Under the pieces are notes generated by a model. That model ran no database searches. It worked only from the letters and a program-made list of their open reading frames with translations, and was not told where the DNA came from. This document shows positions 7,952 to 16,082 of a DNA stretch of 64,000 bases, one piece after another; positions within the stretch are counted from its first letter, which is position 1; the number at the start of each line of letters is the position of its first letter. The translations under genes were made by a program, and so were the position numbers. Origin of the DNA: Variovorax sp. HW608 (GTDB lineage Bacteria; Pseudomonadota; Gammaproteobacteria; Burkholderiales; Burkholderiaceae_C); NCBI RefSeq assembly GCF_900090195.1, contig NZ_LT607803.1, positions 5,916,229-5,980,228 on the forward strand. Direction: 5' to 3'.

Positions 7952-9443
7952 GCGTGCCGACGTCTACGACGTAGTGATCGTCGGCATGGGCCCCACAGGG
8001 GCCACGCTGGCCAACCTGCTGGGCGCGGCCGGTCGTTCGGTGCTGGTGCTGGAAAAGGAAGCCGGCATCTTCCCGCTGCCGCGCGCCATCCACTTCGATG
8101 GCGAAGTGCTGCGCATCTTCCAGGCTGCGGATCTGCGCGAGCAGGTGCTGGCCATCTCGCGGCCCGGCACGCAGGGCATGCATTTCGTCAACGGTGCGGG
8201 CGAGACGATGCTGATCCGCGGCGGCACGGCCGCCGCCGGCCCGCACGGGTGCGCCAACAACTACTACTTCCACCAGCCGCAGCTGGAGACCGTGCTGCGC
8301 GAGGGCCTGACGCGCTTCCCTCAGGTCCATGTCAGCTTGCGCCACGAACTGGTCGGGGTGGAGCAGGACGACGAGCTCGCCACCGTGACCTATCGCTCAG
8401 CGGAGTCCGGCCAGAGCCACGTCGCGCAGGCCCGCTACGTCGTGGGCTGCGATGGCGCACGCTCCCCCATCCGCCAGGCCATTGGTAGCGAGATGATCGA
8501 CCTCGGCCTTCGCCAGCCCTGGCTGGTGTTCGACGTGGTGCTGGAGCAGCCGGTGAACCTGCCGGCCCACACGGTCCAATACTGCGATCCGCGCCGGCCG
8601 ATGACCTACTGCAATGTGGTCGGCGAGCGTCGCCGTTGGGAAATCATGGTGTTGCCCGGCGATGACTGGGAGGAGTTGGTACAGCCGGAGAACCTGTGGA
8701 CGATGGTGGCCCCATGGGTGCGCCCCGACCAGGCGCGCCTGGAGCGTGCGGCCATCTACACCTTCCAGTCGGTGGTCGCCGACGGCTGGCGCGACCGGCG
8801 CTTGTTCCTGGCGGGCGACGCCTGTCATCAGACACCGCCATTCCTCGGGCAAGGCATGTGTGCCGGAATCCGCGATGCATCGAATCTGGCGTGGAAGCTG
8901 GACGCGGCGCTGTCGGGCCGTGCGTCGGTTGCACTGCTCGACACCTACGAGTCCGAGCGCAAGCCGCACGTGCGCTCGCTCATCGAGTTGGCGGTGCGCC
9001 TGGGCAACATCATCCAGACGACGGACCCGGTGCTCGCCGCGGAGCGCGACGCGAAGTTCGAGGCGGGACGTCCCGAGATCTTCGAGCTTCCGCCACAGCT
9101 GCTCGGCGCTGGCGCCTTCGACCCCACCGTGCCCGAACTGGCAGGGCGGCCCTTTCCCCAGCCGCAGCTGGACGATGGGCGCCTGCTCGACGAAGTCCTG
9201 GGACGCCGTAGCGCCGTCATCGGCAGCCGGCAGGTGCTCTCTGCCGTGTCCGCCACGACCGCATCGCTCTGGCAGCACAGCGGCGCCGTCGTCATCGATC
9301 AGCCGGATGCGAGCCTCCAGGAATGGTTGCGCGCGCACGACGCGAGCGCCGTCATCCTTCGCCCCGATCGATACATCGTCGGCGTGGCGCGTTCAGGGGC
9401 TGACCTGGAGCGCATCTCGCAGTACCTCCCCGTTGCACCGTGA
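7944..9443 (+). CDS. FAD-dependent aromatic-ring monooxygenase
   Basis: Group A flavoprotein hydroxylase (PHBH/MhpA fold), 499 residues. It shows the FAD dinucleotide motif VIVGMGPTGATLANLLG at residues 11-27, the DG motif VVGCDGARSPIR near 170, and the GD motif LFLAGDACHQTPPFLGQG near 290, then a thioredoxin-like C-terminal domain. Such enzymes use NAD(P)H and O2 to hydroxylate phenolic acids. The start overlaps the VOC gene (8 bp), and the FAH gene follows, making a three-gene ring hydroxylation/cleavage/hydrolysis unit. It is related to the enzymes at 25794 and 32302 but is shorter than the 25794 protein. The exact aromatic substrate is not determinable. Confidence 0.92.
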   Translation: MPERADVYDVVIVGMGPTGATLANLLGAAGRSVLVLEKEAGIFPLPRAIHFDGEVLRIFQAADLREQVLAISRPGTQGMHFVNGAGETMLIRGGTAAAGPHGCANNYYFHQPQLETVLREGLTRFPQVHVSLRHELVGVEQDDELATVTYRSAESGQSHVAQARYVVGCDGARSPIRQAIGSEMIDLGLRQPWLVFDVVLEQPVNLPAHTVQYCDPRRPMTYCNVVGERRRWEIMVLPGDDWEELVQPENLWTMVAPWVRPDQARLERAAIYTFQSVVADGWRDRRLFLAGDACHQTPPFLGQGMCAGIRDASNLAWKLDAALSGRASVALLDTYESERKPHVRSLIELAVRLGNIIQTTDPVLAAERDAKFEAGRPEIFELPPQLLGAGAFDPTVPELAGRPFPQPQLDDGRLLDEVLGRRSAVIGSRQVLSAVSATTASLWQHSGAVVIDQPDASLQEWLRAHDASAVILRPDRYIVGVARSGADLERISQYLPVAP

Positions 9444-9487
9444 ATCGGCTCAAAGCGGCTTTCATCATCCATTCAAGGAATCAAGAC

Positions 9488-10336
9488 ATGAGACTCATCA
9501 GCTACCAATACAACGGCAAGGACAGCTATGGCGCCGTCGTCGGCGACCGCGTGATCGACCTGGGCGAGGTCTATGGCGCGCGCGCGCCGGACCTCAAGGC
9601 CTTCATCGCGGCGGACCTCTTCTCCGACGCATCCACCAAGGTGGCAGCGACCAAGATCACCCTGCCACTGTCCGAAGCCAGGCTGCTTCCGGTCATCCCC
9701 AACCCCGGGAAGATCTTCTGCATCGGCCTGAACTACGGCGAGCACATCCGCGAGACGGGCAAGGAAGTGACGGAGCAGCCGGTGATCTTCCTGCGCGTGG
9801 CCGATTCGCAAGCAGCGCATGGCGAGGACATCGTCCGCCCACGTGTCTCCGAGCGGCTGGACTACGAAGGCGAGATCGCCATCGTCATCGGCAAGGGCGG
9901 CCGCCACATCTCCGAGGCCGATTCCTGGTCGCACATCGCCGGCTACAGTTGCTACAACGACGGGAGCGTGCGCGACTGGCAGCTTCACACCTCGCAGTGG
10001 GCCCCGGGCAAGAACTTCTGGAAGACCGGCGCGTTCGGTCCATGGATGGTGACCTCCGACGAGATCGCGCCCGACCAGAAGATGACGCTCGTCACGCGCC
10101 TGAACGGCCAGGAACTGCAGCGCGCCACCACGGACATGATGGTGCACAGCATTCCGCGCCAGATCGCCTACATCTCCGCCTTCCTTCCGCTCGCGGCCGG
10201 CGACGTGATCGTCACCGGGACGCCCGGCGGCGTCGGCAACAAGCGCACGCCGCAGCTCTTCATGAAGCCGGGCGACATCTGCGAGATCGAGGTCGATGCC
10301 ATCGGCGTGCTGCGCAACGGCATCCGCGACGAGTAA
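9488..10336 (+). CDS. Fumarylacetoacetate hydrolase (FAH) family protein
   Basis: A 282-residue FAH-fold protein with the catalytic core FCIGLNYGEHIRETG and the metal-binding ERLDYEGEIAIVIG block, plus the C-terminal PLAAGDVIVTGTPGGVG motif. Members hydrolyse acylpyruvates or decarboxylate/hydrate ring-fission products. ATG 9488 is chosen because homologous proteins begin MRLISY-like; an earlier in-frame codon at 9440 overlaps the monooxygenase. It would process the product of the VOC enzyme. Its last 18 codons are nearly repeated in the relic at 23031-23087, showing that a second copy once existed in the region. Confidence 0.92.
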   Translation: MRLISYQYNGKDSYGAVVGDRVIDLGEVYGARAPDLKAFIAADLFSDASTKVAATKITLPLSEARLLPVIPNPGKIFCIGLNYGEHIRETGKEVTEQPVIFLRVADSQAAHGEDIVRPRVSERLDYEGEIAIVIGKGGRHISEADSWSHIAGYSCYNDGSVRDWQLHTSQWAPGKNFWKTGAFGPWMVTSDEIAPDQKMTLVTRLNGQELQRATTDMMVHSIPRQIAYISAFLPLAAGDVIVTGTPGGVGNKRTPQLFMKPGDICEIEVDAIGVLRNGIRDE

Positions 10337-10914
10337 TCGGTGAGCGACGCCGCCGACATCCTGGTGCTGGAGGAGCGGCGCGCAAACATGTTCAACTTCT
10401 TGCATGGCAAGAGGCGGGCCTTGCTCGGCATGCCGTTGGCCATAGTGGCCCTGGGCAGCACCGCTCAGGACTATCCCTCGCGACCGATCCAGATGCTGGT
10501 GCCGTTCGCAGCCGGCGGCGGATTGGACTTGAACGCCCGCAATCTGGCCGACGCCATGGCACAGACGCTGGGGCAATCGATCGCGGTCATCAACCGGGAT
10601 GGCGCGGCAGGCACCGTCGGGCTCACGATGGTGGCCAACGCCCGGGCGGATGGCTACGTGCTGGCCTTCACACCGGCCGTGCCGCTGTCGAGCGAGCGGC
10701 ATCGGCTGAAGTCGATCGCGTACGACCTCGATTCGTTTCGCTACGTCTGCCAGGTCTTCGACAACATCTTCGCCATCGCAGTGCCTGGCAACTCGCCCTA
10801 CCACGGTGTCGAGGACATCCTGGCCGATGCTCGCAAGGTTCCGGGCAAGGTGAACTACTACAACATCCCTTAAATAGCTTTCTTAAAGATAGAGTCTGAG
10901 ATAAGCTTCAAGGC

Positions 10915-12045
10915 ATGGGTCGAGGACGTCGAGCACAGCCTATCAAGCTATCGCGAGAAGAGCGTAAGTCGCTGGAGGCTCTGACCCGGCGCGCAACGGC
11001 CGAGCAACGCCATGTGATGCGAGCGCAGATCGCGCTGAGGGCCCACCGAGGCGAGACGACCGCCTCGATTGCTCAGGCGCTTGGCGTATCCGCACAGACC
11101 GTGTCGCATTGGCGCTCGCGGCTGGCCCGCAAGGGCGTTCAAGGACTGCAGGAGGTGCCCCGTCCTGGTCGCCCCCGGCGTATCGGTGAGACGCAACGAC
11201 TGGAACTGCTGGCCCTGGCCTGCGAGCCGGCCGAACCGCACGGACGGGCGACACCCACGCTGGACGAGTTGGTGGATCGTGCCGTCCAGCGAGGCGTGGT
11301 CCAGCAGATCAGCCGCAGCCATCTGCAACGCATTCTGCAAGCGGGCGACCTGCGCCCGCACCGCGTGCGGCAGTGGCTGCACAGCCCCGACCCGCAATTC
11401 CGGGAGAAGGTCAACGAGATCTGCGCTCTGTACCGCCGGGCCCCCAAGGGGTCGGTCGTGCTTTCCATCGACGAGAAGACCGGAATCCAGGCCATCGAGC
11501 GCAAGCACGCGGACCGCGAGCCCCGGCCCGGTCGAGCGCGTCGGCGCGAGTTCGAGTACATCCGTCATGGCACGCAGGCCCTCATTGCCGCGCTGGACGT
11601 GCACACGGGGCGCGTCATCGGCAGTTGCTCGGATCGACGCACGCAGGCCGATCTCCTGGCCTTCATGGAGCAAGTCGCCATGGCCTACCCCAAGGGTCGC
11701 ATCCACATCGTGTGGGACAACCTCAACACCCACCGTGCGCAGGCCGTGTGGGATGATTTCAATGCCCGCCACGATCAGCGCTTCGTCTTTCACTTCACGC
11801 CCCTGCATGCGAGCTGGGTCAATCAGATCGAACTGCTGTTTGGGATCTACTCGCGTCGCGTCCTGCGCCACGCCAGCCATACCTCCATTGGGCACCTGCG
11901 CCAGCGCACCGAAGCCTTCCTTGCGCAACGCAACCGGGCGCCCAAGCCGTTCAGTTGGACATTCGCCGGCTTTGAGCTTCAAATTGGCGAACCCTTGAGG
12001 TTCAACAACGATGCCAACCCACGACGCCCAAAGAAGGGCCGCTGA
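10915..12045 (+). CDS. IS630-family DDE transposase
   Basis: A 376-residue transposase with an N-terminal helix-turn-helix (GETTASIAQALGVSAQTVSHW, then a second domain) and a C-terminal DDE catalytic domain. The acidic residues lie in SIDEKTG (D186), VWDNLNTH (D268) and WVNQIELLFG (E306), matching the Tc1/mariner-IS630 superfamily. The start ATG 10915 lies 54 bp inside the left end. The frame is intact, so the element may still be active. Its last 35 bp overlap the small accessory ORF starting at 12011. Confidence 0.95.
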   Translation: MGRGRRAQPIKLSREERKSLEALTRRATAEQRHVMRAQIALRAHRGETTASIAQALGVSAQTVSHWRSRLARKGVQGLQEVPRPGRPRRIGETQRLELLALACEPAEPHGRATPTLDELVDRAVQRGVVQQISRSHLQRILQAGDLRPHRVRQWLHSPDPQFREKVNEICALYRRAPKGSVVLSIDEKTGIQAIERKHADREPRPGRARRREFEYIRHGTQALIAALDVHTGRVIGSCSDRRTQADLLAFMEQVAMAYPKGRIHIVWDNLNTHRAQAVWDDFNARHDQRFVFHFTPLHASWVNQIELLFGIYSRRVLRHASHTSIGHLRQRTEAFLAQRNRAPKPFSWTFAGFELQIGEPLRFNNDANPRRPKKGR

Positions 12046-12310
12046 GCTTCAGCGCCAACTCGCCACCCTGACCGGCCACAACCAGGCCAGCGTGCGCCCC
12101 TATGGAAAGCATCTGCTCATCCAGATGCGCCGCGAGGACGACGTGGTGGACACCGTTGCGCGCATCACCGAACTTGCCCGCAACGCCTACTCATCCGCGT
12201 TTCGCAGCCACACCGGTCGCTGGGAGCCACTGCCGGGCACCGGAACGCTCGCCGAAACCGCAGAGCTGGTCGTCACTCTGCTGGCACCTTACCTTGATCC
12301 AAATACTTAA
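12011..12310 (+). CDS. Small accessory ORF inside the IS630 element, function unknown
   Basis: A 99-residue protein starting inside the 3' end of the transposase gene and ending 19 bp before the right terminus, so it belongs to the element. It is a mixed alpha/beta sequence with LLIQMRREDDVVDTVARITEL and a C-terminal ETAELVVTLLAPYL helix. I recognise no domain. The overlap suggests translational coupling with the transposase. It might modulate transposition, or be a passenger. Confidence 0.6.
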   Translation: MPTHDAQRRAAELQRQLATLTGHNQASVRPYGKHLLIQMRREDDVVDTVARITELARNAYSSAFRSHTGRWEPLPGTGTLAETAELVVTLLAPYLDPNT

Positions 12311-12839
12311 ACCTATTTCAGGGATGCTGTACTACGGCACCTCGGGAACAGGCTCCATACCGCACCCGGGCACTTCGGACATCGAGGCGACGACCAAGGT
12401 CACTCTGACGCACGTGCCCTACAAGGGCGATGCACCGATGCTGCAGGACCTGCTGGGCGATCGGCTGAGCTTCGGCGCGGTGTTGGTGAGCTCCCTCACT
12501 GGCCAACTCAACTCGGGCGCGCTGCGGTTGATCGCGGTCTACGCAGACAAGCGTCATCCGTCGTTTCCCGACGTTCCAACTCTCAAGGACGCGGGCCTGC
12601 CCGTGGTGCAAGCCAGTTTCGGTGGCGTGCTCGCCCCCGCCCGCACACCTGACGCCGTGATCGCCAGGCTGGAGGCAAGCTGCCGCGCCGCGGTGGCATC
12701 GCCGAAGTACCAGGAGTGGGCACGGGGCGCCAACCAGATCGTGGACTTTCGATCGGGCAAAGACTTCGAGAACAAGGTTCGCGAGGACAGCCGGCTCAAG
12801 GCGGCCACGATTCTGCGACTGGGTCTGGGCTCTCCCTGA

Positions 12840-13107
12840 CCCCGCCCGTTCTGAATCCCCAGGAGCTGGACCACGAATTCGGCTTCGCTCACCACCTGCG
12901 GGCCGACCCTCCACCGTTGCCCATCGTCGTAGCCGAACCGTTCAGCCACCGACATGAAGAAAACGCGCCAGCGCGTCCACGTCAACTGTGCTGATGCTTT
13001 TGGTGCATCAATAAGATCAAACGTTGCAATTCTCCTAACAAAGGAAGCGCCGCAAACTTCCTCTCCAGAACGGCTGCCGCTTTTGGGCACCGGCAAAGGA
13101 GACGACA
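12840..13107. other. Short gene-poor stretch upstream of the hydratase gene
   Basis: About 270 bp with no supported gene. On the minus strand (about 12860-13000) a frame reads RWRVFFMSVAERFGYDDGQ..., vaguely reminiscent of the C-terminus of cyclopropane-fatty-acyl synthases, but it has no start and no further homology, so it is at most a relic. AAAGGAGAC just before 13108 is the ribosome binding site of the next gene. Confidence 0.4.
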
Positions 13108-13968
13108 TTGGAAGCACGGCAGGATCAGCTGCAATCGTGGATCGGACGCAGCGCAAGAGTCGAAGACACCGTCAATCCCACCCCGGTAGTCGCACTGACC
13201 GCGACCCTGGACCATCCGGCGACGTCGGTCGAATCGGGCAAGCCACTTCCACCTCTGTGGCACTGGCTTTACTTCCTGCCCATGCACCAGCAAAGCGAAA
13301 TCGGAGCCGACGGGCACGCCAAACGCGGCGGCTTTCTTCCGCCGGTTCCGCTGCCCCGGCGCATGTGGGCCGGCGGTCAGTTCGAATTTCGCAGACCCAT
13401 CCGCGTCGGCGACCGTGTCACCAGAACCTCGACCATCGACGACGTCACGACCAAGGAAGGCCGCACCGGCAAGCTCGTGTTCGTGAAGGTGCGCCATGAG
13501 GTGCGGTGCAACGAGGCCAGCGAGCCGGCGCTCGTCGAGTTCCATGACATCGTGTACCGCGAAGCCCAAGGGCCGAACGATGTGGTGCCAGCGCCGCAAG
13601 CTGCACCGGCCGAGGCCGCCTGGCGCCGCCAGATCGTGCCCGACGACGTGCTGCTGTTCCGCTACTCGGCACTGACCTTCAATGGCCACCGCATCCACTA
13701 CGACCGCCAGTACGTGACGCAGGTCGAAGGCTATCCCGGCCTGATCGTGCATGGTCCGCTGATCGCGACGCTGCTGATGGACCTGCTGCGCCGCCAGATG
13801 CCCGAAGCAGATGTGGCGAGCTTTCGCTTCAAGGCCGTCCGGCCCACGTTCGACCTGAATGCATTCCATGTCAGCGGCCGCCCGCAGGCGGACGGCAAGA
13901 CCATCCACCTCTGGGCCTCCGACCACGAGGGCTGGCTGACGATGGATGCCACCGCAGTGCTGCGCTGA
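13108..13968 (+). CDS. MaoC/FAS1-like dehydratase; itaconyl-CoA or mesaconyl-C4-CoA hydratase candidate
   Basis: A 286-residue double-hotdog protein: an N-terminal FAS1-like dehydratase domain (WHWLYFLP, RRMWAGGQFEFRRPIRVGDRV) and a C-terminal hydratase-2 half with the catalytic patch LFRYSALTFNGHRIHYDRQY. This is the architecture of itaconyl-CoA hydratase and mesaconyl-C4-CoA hydratase, which make citramalyl-CoA. The start is TTG 13108 with AAAGGAGAC at a proper distance. The CoA-transferase and CitE-type lyase genes follow on the same strand, giving the three-enzyme order known from itaconate degradation (Ich, Ict, Ccl). Substrate assignment rests on that context. Confidence 0.85.
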   Translation: MEARQDQLQSWIGRSARVEDTVNPTPVVALTATLDHPATSVESGKPLPPLWHWLYFLPMHQQSEIGADGHAKRGGFLPPVPLPRRMWAGGQFEFRRPIRVGDRVTRTSTIDDVTTKEGRTGKLVFVKVRHEVRCNEASEPALVEFHDIVYREAQGPNDVVPAPQAAPAEAAWRRQIVPDDVLLFRYSALTFNGHRIHYDRQYVTQVEGYPGLIVHGPLIATLLMDLLRRQMPEADVASFRFKAVRPTFDLNAFHVSGRPQADGKTIHLWASDHEGWLTMDATAVLR

Positions 13969-13998
13969 CCCTCACCACAACATCAGAAGAGATCGACC

Positions 13999-15189
13999 AT
14001 GCAGCCACTCAAGGGCATCACCGTTGTCACACTGGAGCACGCGATTGCCGCGCCCTTCGCCACTCGCCAGTTGGCCGACCTCGGGGCCCGCGTCATCAAG
14101 ATCGAGCGCCCCGGCTCGGGTGATTTTGCGCGCGGCTACGACGAACGCGTTCGCGGCCTGGCATCGCACTTCGTGTGGACCAACCGCTCCAAGGAAAGCC
14201 TCACGCTCGATGTGAAGCATCCCGAGGCCGCGCGGGTGCTCGAGCGGCTGGTCCTGGAGAAGGCCGATGTCGTCGTGCAGAACCTCGCACCAGGTGCCGC
14301 AGCGCGGCTCGGCCTGGGCTACGCCAGACTTTCCGGCGCGAAGCCGGGCTTGATCGTCTGCGACATTTCCGGCTACGGGGATGACCCACACAACCCCGGG
14401 CCCTACCGCGACAAGAAGGCCTATGACCTGCTGATCCAGAGCGAGGCCGGCTTTGTCTCCGTGACCGGTACGCCCGAAGAGCCTTGCAAGGCAGGCCCCT
14501 CCATCGCAGACATTGCAGCTGGCATGTACGCGTACAGCAACATCCTGGCGGCACTGCTGCAGCGTGGGCAGACGGGCAAGGGGCAACGCATCGACATCTC
14601 GATGCTGGAGTCGCTGGCCGAATGGACCAGCTATCCGCTCTACTATGCCTTCGAAGGCGCCGAGCCGCCGCCACGCACCGGCGCCAGCCACGCGACGATC
14701 TATCCTTACGGTCCCTTCCCGGCCGGCGACGGCACCACCGTGATGCTGGGCCTGCAGAACGAGCGCGAATGGGTCAGCTTTTGCGACAAGGTGCTGCAGC
14801 AACCCGATCTCGCGAAGGATCCGCGGTTCACCGCCAACTTCAAGCGCGTGGCGGAGCGGTCTGCATTGCGGCAGATCATCGTGGAAGCGTTCAGGCCCCT
14901 GACCGGCAAGCAAGTGGTCGAGCGCCTGGAGCTCGCGCAGATCGCGAATGCGCAGGTCAACACCATGAAGGAAGTCTGGGCGCATCCGCAGCTTGAAGCG
15001 CGCGGGCGTTGGACCCAGGTGGGGACGTCGATGGGCCCGGTGCCCGCCCTGCTGCCGCCCGGCAGCTGGGACACAGGCCCCCGGATGGACCCGGTGCCTG
15101 CACTCGGCGAACACACGGATGCGATCCTGGCCGAGCTCGGCTACAGCCCCAGCGAAATCGCCGGGCTGCACGCGGCCAACGCTGTCTGA
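13999..15189 (+). CDS. CaiB/BaiF family III CoA-transferase; itaconate/mesaconate CoA-transferase candidate
   Basis: A 396-residue family III CoA-transferase with the typical start GITVVTLEHAIAAPFATRQLADLGARVIKIE, the SKESLTLDVKHPEA block, and the conserved catalytic Asp in AYDLLIQSEAG (D143). These enzymes move CoA between acids, usually from succinyl-CoA. It lies 30 bp after the hydratase and 10 bp before the lyase gene, so it would activate the acid that the hydratase and lyase then consume. Itaconate or mesaconate fits best; other C5 dicarboxylates are possible. Confidence 0.9.
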   Translation: MQPLKGITVVTLEHAIAAPFATRQLADLGARVIKIERPGSGDFARGYDERVRGLASHFVWTNRSKESLTLDVKHPEAARVLERLVLEKADVVVQNLAPGAAARLGLGYARLSGAKPGLIVCDISGYGDDPHNPGPYRDKKAYDLLIQSEAGFVSVTGTPEEPCKAGPSIADIAAGMYAYSNILAALLQRGQTGKGQRIDISMLESLAEWTSYPLYYAFEGAEPPPRTGASHATIYPYGPFPAGDGTTVMLGLQNEREWVSFCDKVLQQPDLAKDPRFTANFKRVAERSALRQIIVEAFRPLTGKQVVERLELAQIANAQVNTMKEVWAHPQLEARGRWTQVGTSMGPVPALLPPGSWDTGPRMDPVPALGEHTDAILAELGYSPSEIAGLHAANAV

Positions 15190-15199
15190 GGTCACCGTC

Positions 15200-16030
15200 A
15201 TGTCAGCCGAATTACTGCCTCCTGCCCGGACCTACCTCTTCGTGCCCGGAACACGTCCGGAACGCTTTGGCAAGGCGCTGGCCAGCGGTGCGGACAAGGT
15301 CGTTGTCGACCTTGAAGATGCCGTTGCCGCCGATGACAAGACCACGGCACGCGGCATGGTGGCGGGTTGGTTGAAGCGTGCGGCGCCCGAAGACCGATCC
15401 CGCGTCGTGGTGCGTATCAACGACGCCACTTCGTCCTGGTTTGCCGCCGACCTTGCGGCGTTGGGCGACGCGCATGGGATCAGCGTGCTTTTGCCCAAGG
15501 CCGAATCGCCCGCGCAGATTGCCGAGACCCAGGCCGCATTGCCGGCCGCAGACATCCTCGCACTCATCGAAAGCGCGCGCGGGGTCTCGGAAGTGAACCG
15601 CATCGCAGCCGCGGGCGTGCAGCGCCTGGTCTTCGGCACGCTGGATTTCGCGCTCGACCTCGACATGGACATCTCGACGGACAGCTCGGGCCTTGCCTAT
15701 GCCGGCAGCCGCATCGCGATCGCTTCGCGCCTGGCGGGCCTTCCGGCACCGGTCGCAGGCGTCACGCCGCAACTCGACGACCAGGAACGCCTGCTGGCGG
15801 ATCTTGCCGGTGCGCGGCGGCTGGGCTTCGGCGCCAAGCTGTGCATTCACCCACGCCAGGTACAGCCGATTCATGCCGCGCTGCGACCGAGCGCGGACGC
15901 GCTGGATTGGGCCCGGCGCGTCCTGGATGCCGATGCGGCATCACCAGGCGCCGCCCGGCTCGATGGCCGCATGGTCGACCGCCCGGTCGTACTGCAGGCA
16001 CAGCGCACGCTGGCGCTGGCCCGTGCCTGA
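15200..16030 (+). CDS. HpcH/HpaI-CitE family lyase; citramalyl-CoA lyase candidate
   Basis: A 276-residue TIM-barrel lyase of the CitE type. Visible motifs are YLFVPGTRPERFGKAL, the metal-site segment VVVDLEDAV, LALIESARGV, LVFGTLDFALDLD and LCIHPRQV. In this gene set the expected reaction is cleavage of (S)-citramalyl-CoA to acetyl-CoA and pyruvate. Start ATG 15200 is 10 bp after the CoA-transferase stop. The order hydratase, CoA-transferase, lyase matches the Pseudomonas/Yersinia itaconate genes. Malyl-CoA or a related CoA ester remains an alternative substrate. Confidence 0.9.
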   Translation: MSAELLPPARTYLFVPGTRPERFGKALASGADKVVVDLEDAVAADDKTTARGMVAGWLKRAAPEDRSRVVVRINDATSSWFAADLAALGDAHGISVLLPKAESPAQIAETQAALPAADILALIESARGVSEVNRIAAAGVQRLVFGTLDFALDLDMDISTDSSGLAYAGSRIAIASRLAGLPAPVAGVTPQLDDQERLLADLAGARRLGFGAKLCIHPRQVQPIHAALRPSADALDWARRVLDADAASPGAARLDGRMVDRPVVLQAQRTLALARA

Positions 16031-16082
16031 CCTCACTTTTGACCTCCTCCACCACCTTCCCCCAAAGTAAGAGACAAGCACC

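Larger units (their letters stand above)
10861..12329 (+). mobile_element. IS630-family insertion sequence, 1469 bp, complete
   Basis: Terminal inverted repeats: the left end from 10861 begins CAACATCCCTTAAATAG and the right end, read from 12329 on the other strand, begins CAGCATCCCTGAAATAG (17 of the first 20 bases match). TA dinucleotides flank both ends (10859-10860 and 12330-12331), the target duplication expected for this family. It carries the transposase and a second small ORF, which makes it longer than the ~1.1-1.2 kb usual for IS630 elements. Confidence 0.93.
10388..12839 (+). pseudogene. Bug-family substrate-binding protein gene split by an IS630-family element
   Basis: The 5' part (10388-10860) encodes a short signal peptide, then DYPSRPIQMLVPFAAGG, and continues to VNYY. 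The 3' part (12332-12839) resumes with YGTSGTGSIPHPGT, THVPYKGDAPML and the FPDVPTLKDAGLPV region. Removing 10861-12329 plus one TA copy rejoins the frame exactly, giving a normal 326-residue Bug protein with no other lesion. The insertion therefore looks recent. The start is ATG 10388 with GGAGGAG upstream; GTG 10340 is an alternative. As it stands the gene yields a truncated protein of about 160 residues ending inside the IS left end. It would have been the pathway's second receptor. Confidence 0.93.

Noticed and set aside
12860..13000. Minus-strand fragment resembling a cyclopropane-fatty-acyl synthase C-terminus
   Set aside because: Similarity is limited to about 25 residues judged by eye, with no start and no further match; too weak to call.
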